A stretch of 9,258 nt of DNA. Source: JBJXFY01 sp046155815 (lineage in GTDB: Bacteria; Verrucomicrobiota; Verrucomicrobiia; Limisphaerales; CAIMTB01). Positions within the stretch are counted from its first letter, which is position 1; every line of letters starts with the position of its first letter. The translations under genes and the position numbers were made by a program. The stretch is from contig JBJXFY010000105.1 of the NCBI GenBank assembly GCA_046155815.1, positions 1 to 9,258 of the forward strand, in the 5' to 3' direction. Below, piece by piece: positions 4,383 to 9,258 of the stretch. The notes under the pieces are model-generated. The model worked only from the letters and a program-made list of their open reading frames with translations. It did no database searches and was not told where the DNA came from.

Positions 4383-6506
4383 GTGGGGGTCCGCGCCCTG
4401 CTCCTAATGACCATCCTCGCCATCCCCCTCGCGGCCCAGCCGAACTCCCCCTTCGCCCACCCCAACCCGCTTGTCGCCGAATGGACCGGCCCCTTCGGCG
4501 GGGTGCCGCCCTTCGACCGCGTGCGCGTGACGGACTTCGCGCCGGCCTTCGAGGCGGCGATGGCGGCGTACCGCGCGGAGATTGGCTGCATCGCCGCGAA
4601 CTTGGCGCCGGCGGACTTCACGAACACCCTCGCCGCGCTGGAGGACAGCGGCCGGAAGCTGGACCAAGTGGGCGCAGCTTACGGCGTGTGGGGCTCCACG
4701 ATGAGCACGCCGGAGCTGCGGGCCTTCGAGCAGGAGATCGAGCCGAAGCTGGCGGCGCTGCGGGACGAGGTGTTCCAGAACGAGGCGCTTTTCCGGCGCG
4801 TGGCGGCGGTGTACGAGACGCGGGAGAAGGCCGGCCTGACGCCCGAGCAGCAGCGGCTGGCGTGGGTGCACCACCAGGGGTTCGTACGGGCGGGCGCGCG
4901 TCTCGACGCCGCGGCCAAGGCGCGCGTCGCGGCCATCAACCAGCGACTGGCCGCGCTCTTCACCACCTTCAGCCAGAACCTGCTCGCGGACGAGGAGGAG
5001 CAGTTCACCGCGATCACGGAGGCGCAGGAGCTGGCCGGGCTGGCGGAGTCGTTCCGCGGCGCGCTCGCGGCGGAGGCGGAGCGCCGCGGCAGGGCGGGGA
5101 GCTGGGTCGTGGCCAACACGCGCTCGAGCGTCGAGCCGTTCCTGACCTACGCGGAGAGCCGGCGGCTCCGCGAGGAGGTGTGGCGGCGCTTCATTGGCCG
5201 CGGCGACCAGCCCGGACCGCGCGACAACAAGCCGGTGCTCCGGGAGATCCTTGGGCTCCGCGCCGAGCGGGCGCGCCTGCTGGGCCATCCCACCCACGCG
5301 CACTGGCGGCTGGAGGACCAGATGGCACGCACGCCCGACCGCGCGCTCGGCGTCATGGAGGCCGTGTGGCCGGCCGCGGTCGCGCGGGTGCGCGAGGAGG
5401 TGGCCGACATGCAGCGGCGGGCGGACGCGGACGGCGTGACGATCGAGGCGTGGGACTACCGCTTCTACGCCGAGAAGGTGCGGAAGGCGAAGTACGACCT
5501 CGATGAGGCGGAGGTGAAGCCCTACCTGCAGCTCGACCGCCTCCGCGACGCGATGTTCTGGGTGGCCGGCGAGCTTTTCGGGCTGCGGTTCGAGCCGGTG
5601 CAGGGCGTGCCGGTGCCGCATCCGGACGTCACGGTGTGGGAGGTGCGCGACGCGGGCGGCCGGCACGTGGGGCTGTTCTACTTCGATCCCTACGCGCGGA
5701 CAGGCAAGCGCTCCGGCGCGTGGATGAGCGCCTACCGCAGCCAGGAAAGGTTCGCCCGGGACATCACCACGCTGGTCTCGAACAACTCCAACTTCATGGG
5801 GCCCGCGCCCGGACAGCCCGTGCTCGTGTCATGGGACGACGCGAAGACCCTGTTCCACGAGTTCGGACACGCGCTGCACGGGCTCTGCTCGGACGTGACC
5901 TATCCCACGCTCTCCGGGACCGGCGTGCCGCGGGACTACGTGGAGCTGCCGTCGCAGCTCCTCGAGCGCTGGCTGCTCACGCCCGAGGTGCTTGGCCGCT
6001 TCGCCCGGCACCATGCGACGGGCGAGGCGATGCCGGCGGCGCTCATCGAGAAGATCCGCCGCGCGGCGAAGTTCAACCAGGGCTTCGCCACGACGGAGTA
6101 CCTCGCCAGCGGCCTCCTCGACATGCGCCTGCACATGGCCGCCGAGGCGCCGGCGGACGCCGCCGCCTTCGAGCGCGAGGAGCTGGCCCGGCTCGGGATG
6201 CCGCGCGAGATGGTCATGCGGCACCGCCTGCCGCAGTTCGCCCACATCTTCGCGGACGACGGCTACTCCGCCGGCTACTACAGCTACCTCTGGGCCGACA
6301 CGCTCACGGCAGACGCGGCGGAGGCGTTCCACGAGGCGGGCGGGCTCTTCGACCGCGGCACGGCGGCGCGGCTCCGCGAGCATGTCCTTTCCCGTGGCAA
6401 CACGCTTGATCCGGCGGAGGCGTACCGGAAGTTCCGCGGCCGGGACGCCGGGATCGCGGCGCTGATGCGCGACCGGGGCTTTCCGGTGCCGGCGGGGGTG
6501 AACTGA
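4383..6506 (+). CDS. dcp: Dcp-type peptidyl-dipeptidase (M3 metallopeptidase), probably exported
   Basis: A 707-residue zinc oligopeptidase of family M3, which removes C-terminal dipeptides from peptides. Similarity to E. coli Dcp runs the whole length, from FAPAFEAAMAAYRAEI near the N-terminus, through WRLEDQMARTPDRAL and HPDVTVWEV, to HIFADDGYSAGYYSYLW. The zinc site is HEFGH at 492-496, with Glu521 in YVELPSQ 25 residues on, the M3 spacing. A signal-peptide-like N-terminus (hydrophobic ALLLMTILAIPLAAQ) suggests export to the periplasm. I chose the GTG at 4383, which supplies an Arg before the hydrophobic core. The ATG at 4407 would leave no basic residue, and the GTG at 4341 is possible; no Shine-Dalgarno sequence decides between them. 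The open frame extends back to 4134, but those residues are not protein-like. The gene ends 12 bp before the convergent zeta-toxin-like gene. Confidence 0.9.
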   Translation: MGVRALLLMTILAIPLAAQPNSPFAHPNPLVAEWTGPFGGVPPFDRVRVTDFAPAFEAAMAAYRAEIGCIAANLAPADFTNTLAALEDSGRKLDQVGAAYGVWGSTMSTPELRAFEQEIEPKLAALRDEVFQNEALFRRVAAVYETREKAGLTPEQQRLAWVHHQGFVRAGARLDAAAKARVAAINQRLAALFTTFSQNLLADEEEQFTAITEAQELAGLAESFRGALAAEAERRGRAGSWVVANTRSSVEPFLTYAESRRLREEVWRRFIGRGDQPGPRDNKPVLREILGLRAERARLLGHPTHAHWRLEDQMARTPDRALGVMEAVWPAAVARVREEVADMQRRADADGVTIEAWDYRFYAEKVRKAKYDLDEAEVKPYLQLDRLRDAMFWVAGELFGLRFEPVQGVPVPHPDVTVWEVRDAGGRHVGLFYFDPYARTGKRSGAWMSAYRSQERFARDITTLVSNNSNFMGPAPGQPVLVSWDDAKTLFHEFGHALHGLCSDVTYPTLSGTGVPRDYVELPSQLLERWLLTPEVLGRFARHHATGEAMPAALIEKIRRAAKFNQGFATTEYLASGLLDMRLHMAAEAPADAAAFEREELARLGMPREMVMRHRLPQFAHIFADDGYSAGYYSYLWADTLTADAAEAFHEAGGLFDRGTAARLREHVLSRGNTLDPAEAYRKFRGRDAGIAALMRDRGFPVPAGVN

Positions 6507-6518
6507 TCCTGCCAGCCT

Positions 6519-7073
6519 TCAGTCCGCGCGCGTGAGGCCGGCGAGGGCCTGCTGAAAATAGGCGGGAACGCCGGCCGCGAAGCGGACCAATCCGCCTGCT
6601 CCCCAGGCTGCCAAGGCCGGCTCCCGCGCGGGAGCCTCCGCCGAGTTGTCGTACGGCCAGAACTCCCGCGCACGGGCGGCAAACCATCCGAGCCGTGCAA
6701 GCGACCGGTTCCAACGCTCGGCCAGCCGATCCGGCGGCACGCCCTGCCCGCCAAGCTGGACGCGTGCCGCGACCCGCCGGGCGGAAATCTCGGGCGAAGC
6801 CAGCCCCACATGGGGCAGGAAAGCATGTCCGCCACGCGAACGCACTTCGTCCACGGCCTCTCGGGCACCGGCGAGGCAGGACGAACGCAAGGCGGCGTCG
6901 GGCGCGTCGGCAAAGCAGGCGTATCCGGCCGCCTTCAGGCGCCGCAGCGTGCGCTCGTCCGGGTTCAGGATTTCGAGGTCCGCTCCCAGCCGCAAGGCGA
7001 GTGCGCGACGTGCGAGGGAGGTCTTGCCCGCGCCGTTTGGACCGGCGACCAGCCAGATCTCCGGTGCGCTCAT
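6519..7073 (-). CDS. Zeta-toxin-like P-loop protein, possibly defective
   Basis: A 184-residue P-loop protein of the zeta-toxin-like family, whose toxic members phosphorylate UDP-sugars (UDP-GlcNAc in characterised zeta toxins) and so block cell-wall synthesis. Walker A is GPNGAGKTS at 11-19 (Lys17, Thr18), followed by ILNPDE (35-40), GLASPEISARRVAARV (90-105) and FWPYDNS (138-144). Between about residues 80 and 88 the sequence jumps from EVRSRGG to HVGLASPE. Relatives I know usually have roughly 25-30 residues there, including an F-x-ET-type block and a strand leading into VGL. I infer an in-frame internal deletion near 6810-6836, so the protein may be inactive. The start ATG overlaps the stop of the upstream small frame (ATGA, 7070-7073), the layout of a toxin with its partner. 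Family confidence is good; activity is doubtful. Confidence 0.72.
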   Translation of the reverse strand: MSAPEIWLVAGPNGAGKTSLARRALALRLGADLEILNPDERTLRRLKAAGYACFADAPDAALRSSCLAGAREAVDEVRSRGGHAFLPHVGLASPEISARRVAARVQLGGQGVPPDRLAERWNRSLARLGWFAARAREFWPYDNSAEAPAREPALAAWGAGGLVRFAAGVPAYFQQALAGLTRAD

Positions 7074-7378
7074 GCCCCCGGTTTTTCCGCCGGCCGGGCC
7101 GATGCCGAAGCTTCCCGCATCGCCTCGTGCATGGCCGCCGTCAGCGCCGCCCGGAACTCGGCAGTCTGGAAAATCGGCGGCGGGAGCACCGGCTTGTCGG
7201 CGGGTTTCGTGCCGGCCAGGTCGCCCATGAGACGGTGCAGCTAGGCACCGCCGGGCAGATCGTCCATCGAAAGCGCCGAGGCCGAACCCGGCGTGCCCAG
7301 CCGGCGGCGAAGCTCCCTGACCTCGGCCGCAAGCTCACCGCGTTCTGCAACCGGCGAAATGCGTTCGGCTCTTATCAT
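7070..7378 (-). pseudogene. Putative antitoxin-like partner gene with in-frame TAG
   Basis: Immediately upstream of the zeta-toxin-like gene, a 103-codon frame runs from the ATG at 7378 to the TGA at 7070-7072, interrupted by a TAG at 7241-7243 (codon 46). The part before the stop has a charged helical stretch (AERGELAAEVRELRRRLG, probably coiled coil). The part after it (GTKPADKPVLPPPIFQTAEF, then AALTAAMHEAMREA) is also protein-like. Position, size and ATGA overlap suggest a partner or antitoxin for the downstream P-loop protein, but I recognise no named family. An intact shorter product of 52 residues could start at the ATG at 7228. The TAG may be a true nonsense mutation or a sequencing error. 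No clear Shine-Dalgarno sequence was seen. Confidence 0.5.
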
Positions 7379-7420
7379 GGCCCCGAGGCTGCCGGTGCCC
7401 GCTTTCGCGTCAACGCCCCC

Positions 7421-8362
7421 TCAGGGCAGCGGTTCGCCGCGCGCGGCCACGAGCAGGCGGTACCATTCCTCCCGCGTGAGTTCCAGCGCCGCGGCCTGCG
7501 CAGCCTCGCGAATGCGCGCGGGGTCCGTCGTTCCGATCACCGGCACCACGCCGGCCGGATGCCGCAGCAGCCACGCCAGCGCCACCTGCATCCGCGTGGC
7601 GCCTCGCTCGCCGGCGATGGCGTCCAGCTCGAAGTTGATGGCCGCGGTGTCGTAATGCTCCTGCGCCGGCAGCACGCGCTGCGCGCCGTCGCCCAGCTTG
7701 CCGCCCGCCAGCGGGCTCCAGGCCATCGGCGTCAGGCGGCGTTCGAGGCACTGGTCCAGCGTGCCGTCCGCGAGCGGCGCGAGGTGGGCGAGGCTGAACT
7801 CGACCTGGTTCGTGACGAGCGGGAAAGGCAACGCCGCCTGGAGCGCGGCCACCTGCGACGGCGCGAAGTTGCTCACGCCGAACTCCCGTACCTTGCCCGC
7901 CCGCCGCAGCCGGTCGAACGCCCCCGCCACCTCCGCCGGGTCCATCAGGTAGTCCGGCCGGTGCAGCAGGTACACGTCGAGCGTCTCGATCCCCAGGCGG
8001 CGAAGCGAGCCCTCGCACGACGCCTCGATGTACGCCGCGGAGAAGTCGTACCGGTACGGCGTCCCGGCCGGGTCGCCGGGCGGACGAATGCCGCACTTCG
8101 AGACGATCACCAGCCGTTCGCGCAGGCCTGGCGTCCCGCGCAGCACGTCGCCGAAGATCCGCTCGCAGACGCCGTGGCAGTAGATGTCCGCAAGGTCGAA
8201 GCCGGTGAAGCCCGCCTCGACCGCGGCCCGCACGGCGGCCCGGCCGCGGGCCTCGGCATCGGGCGTGACCTCGGCGGGGTTCCAGGTGCCGGCGAGGCGC
8301 CAGCAGCCGTAGGCGAGGCGGCTGGCGTGGACCGCGCCGGGACCGAATGAGATTGTCCGCAC
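7421..8362 (-). CDS. YdhF-like aldo/keto reductase
   Basis: A 313-residue cytoplasmic NAD(P)H-dependent oxidoreductase of the aldo/keto reductase TIM-barrel family. It aligns along its length with E. coli YdhF, from YGCWRL and SKCGI to LLHRPDYLMDP, FGVSNF and VPVIGT. The catalytic tetrad is present: Asp56 and Tyr61 (GFDLADIY), Lys89 (SKC) and His134 (LLHRPD), counted from a GTG at 8362. The frame is open to 8611, but residues upstream of this GTG are not family-like, and RTISFGPG right after it matches the usual N-terminus. No convincing Shine-Dalgarno sequence precedes it. The substrate is unknown. The antitoxin-like frame begins 42 bp after its stop, on the same strand and in the same frame. 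Confidence 0.9.
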   Translation of the reverse strand: MRTISFGPGAVHASRLAYGCWRLAGTWNPAEVTPDAEARGRAAVRAAVEAGFTGFDLADIYCHGVCERIFGDVLRGTPGLRERLVIVSKCGIRPPGDPAGTPYRYDFSAAYIEASCEGSLRRLGIETLDVYLLHRPDYLMDPAEVAGAFDRLRRAGKVREFGVSNFAPSQVAALQAALPFPLVTNQVEFSLAHLAPLADGTLDQCLERRLTPMAWSPLAGGKLGDGAQRVLPAQEHYDTAAINFELDAIAGERGATRMQVALAWLLRHPAGVVPVIGTTDPARIREAAQAAALELTREEWYRLLVAARGEPLP

Positions 8363-8555
8363 GGACGAATTGAAGCGTCCCGGCCCAGTTGGAAGAAAGC
8401 GGCAATTGCCCCGCGCCGGGCTGTCCGCGTTCAGGCCGATCGTGTGCGTGAAGAGCGGCCCGGTCGCTTCCTGCCCGGGAGCCGGCGCGGCGGAATTGAA
8501 CAGAGCCGGCGAAATGGCGCTTTGGCACGAGCGCGTCGCGCCAGCCCCGCGCGGC
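8363..8555. other. Spacer between the WD40 and reductase genes
   Basis: This 193-bp gap lies between the stop of the WD40 gene and the chosen start of the reductase gene, both on the minus strand. The reductase frame stays open through it, but its translation is not family-like. I found no strong promoter, terminator or RNA motif. Confidence 0.4.
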
Positions 8556-9258
8556 TCAGGTGGCGATGAAGACCGTGCCCCCCGCCGTGGCCACCGCGAG
8601 GCTGCGATCATCGGGGGAGAAGGCCAGTGCCGTGATCTCGGGGCCGTCGCGGCGGGCGGGCAGACCGGCCTCGCCGGCGGCAGGGTTCCACAGCCAGAGC
8701 GAGCCGTCCTGGGCGCCGGTGGCCAGCATCTGCCCGCGGCGCTGCCACGCCAGCGCCGTCACCCGCGCGCCGTGGCCCTCGAGCTGGAGCGGCCGCGTGC
8801 CCGCCGGCCCGCGGCCCGCCATGTCCCACACCGTCACGCTCTCGCCGCCGCCCGTGGCGAGGAAGCGGCTGCGGGCGTCGAAGCCGAGCTGCTTCACCTT
8901 GGCTGCGTAGCCGCTCATGTGGAGCGGCTGCTCGTCCTGGAAGGGCAGCGGCCAGCAGATCAGGTTGCTCTCCTGCGTGCCGGCCACGAGGTGCCGGCCG
9001 TCGCCGCTCCAGGCGAGCGAGACGTAGGCGGACTTCCAGTCCAGCACCTCGAGCGGGGCGGTTTCGCCGGGGCGGAACTGCGTCACCACGCCGTAGCCCG
9101 CCGCGGCCACGGCCCCGCCGTCCGGCCGCCACGCCAGCGCCGCCACCGTGCCGCCCAGCGCCGGTGGGCCGGCCAGCGCCGTACCGTCCGCGCGGAGAAA
9201 CGCGAGCTGCCGCCCGGCCGCGGCGGCCAGCACCTCGCCGGCGGGCGACCACGCGAGA
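8556..9258 (-). CDS. WD40-repeat protein (5' end outside the window)
   Basis: The last 233 residues of a beta-propeller protein; the frame is open to the right edge (LAWSPAGE is still coding), so its start lies outside. About six WD40-type repeats can be read, each with the L-A-W/F-x-P-D-G-like turn: LAWSPAGE, LAWRPDGG, LAWSGDGR, LGFDARSR, LAWQRRGQ and LAFSPDDR. Several end in a W-D or W-N dipeptide (VTVWDMAG, LWLWNPA). No signal peptide can be judged. WD40 propellers are protein-interaction platforms, so the partner decides the role; from memory, similar proteins in Verrucomicrobiota can lie beside CobW-type GTPases, which would have to be checked in sequence to the right. The gene ends with TGA at 8556-8558, 193 bp before the reductase start. 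Family call secure; role unknown. Confidence 0.85.
   Translation of the reverse strand, partial: LAWSPAGEVLAAAAGRQLAFLRADGTALAGPPALGGTVAALAWRPDGGAVAAAGYGVVTQFRPGETAPLEVLDWKSAYVSLAWSGDGRHLVAGTQESNLICWPLPFQDEQPLHMSGYAAKVKQLGFDARSRFLATGGGESVTVWDMAGRGPAGTRPLQLEGHGARVTALAWQRRGQMLATGAQDGSLWLWNPAAGEAGLPARRDGPEITALAFSPDDRSLAVATAGGTVFIAT

Noticed and set aside
4404..5666. 420-codon minus-strand open frame
   Set aside because: It is a shadow antisense to the M3 peptidase gene: His/Arg/Leu-rich with no recognisable motif.
6695..8350. 551-codon plus-strand open frame
   Set aside because: It is antisense to the toxin-like, antitoxin-like and reductase genes; composition is dominated by Arg and Ala with no domain.
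1..9258. CRISPR array, tRNA/rRNA genes or phage defence cluster
   Set aside because: No regularly spaced repeats, no tRNA-like cloverleaf and no defence-specific effector were seen, apart from the toxin-like gene.

Overview
This is a very GC-rich window of ordinary bacterial chromosome. The gene set is a DUF6580-type membrane protein, two RluA-family pseudouridine synthases, a YfcE-type phosphodiesterase, an exported Dcp-like M3 peptidase, a YdhF-like aldo/keto reductase and a WD40 protein. Together with short degenerate intergenic repeats, this suggests Verrucomicrobiota, perhaps near Opitutaceae. That assignment is inferred from gene families and style; no rRNA or marker gene is present.

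Layout, left to right. Positions 1-190 (+) hold the 3' end of an unrecognised gene, followed by about 470 bp with no convincing gene. An S4-containing RluD-like pseudouridine synthase (660-1625, +) converges on a shorter RluA-type synthase without S4 (1736-2449, -), with GC-rich inverted repeats between them. The short synthase is divergent from a DUF6580-like membrane protein (2543-3169, +), whose sigma70-like promoter sits almost on its start codon. A compact repeat-like spacer follows, then a YfcE/MJ0936-type metallophosphoesterase (3264-3743, +). Next come a palindromic intergenic repeat and the remains of an IS3-family insertion sequence (about 3874-4217): the start of orfA and the end of orfB survive, with the middle lost. 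An exported Dcp-type peptidyl-dipeptidase (4383-6506, +) follows.

The right third is all on the minus strand. In transcription order it holds a WD40-repeat protein running off the window edge (8556-9258), a YdhF-like aldo/keto reductase (7421-8362), a small putative antitoxin-like reading frame interrupted by an in-frame TAG (7070-7378), and a zeta-toxin-like P-loop protein (6519-7073). The last two overlap by ATGA. The P-loop protein seems to lack a stretch of its usual middle, so this pair looks like a decaying toxin-antitoxin module.

Most genes are housekeeping or stand-alone functions (rRNA modification, peptide turnover, redox chemistry) and do not form one pathway. I found no CRISPR array, no RNA gene, and no convincing previously undescribed system. 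The most noteworthy items are the decaying toxin module, the miniature IS3 relic upstream of the peptidase gene, and the near-leaderless promoter architecture.
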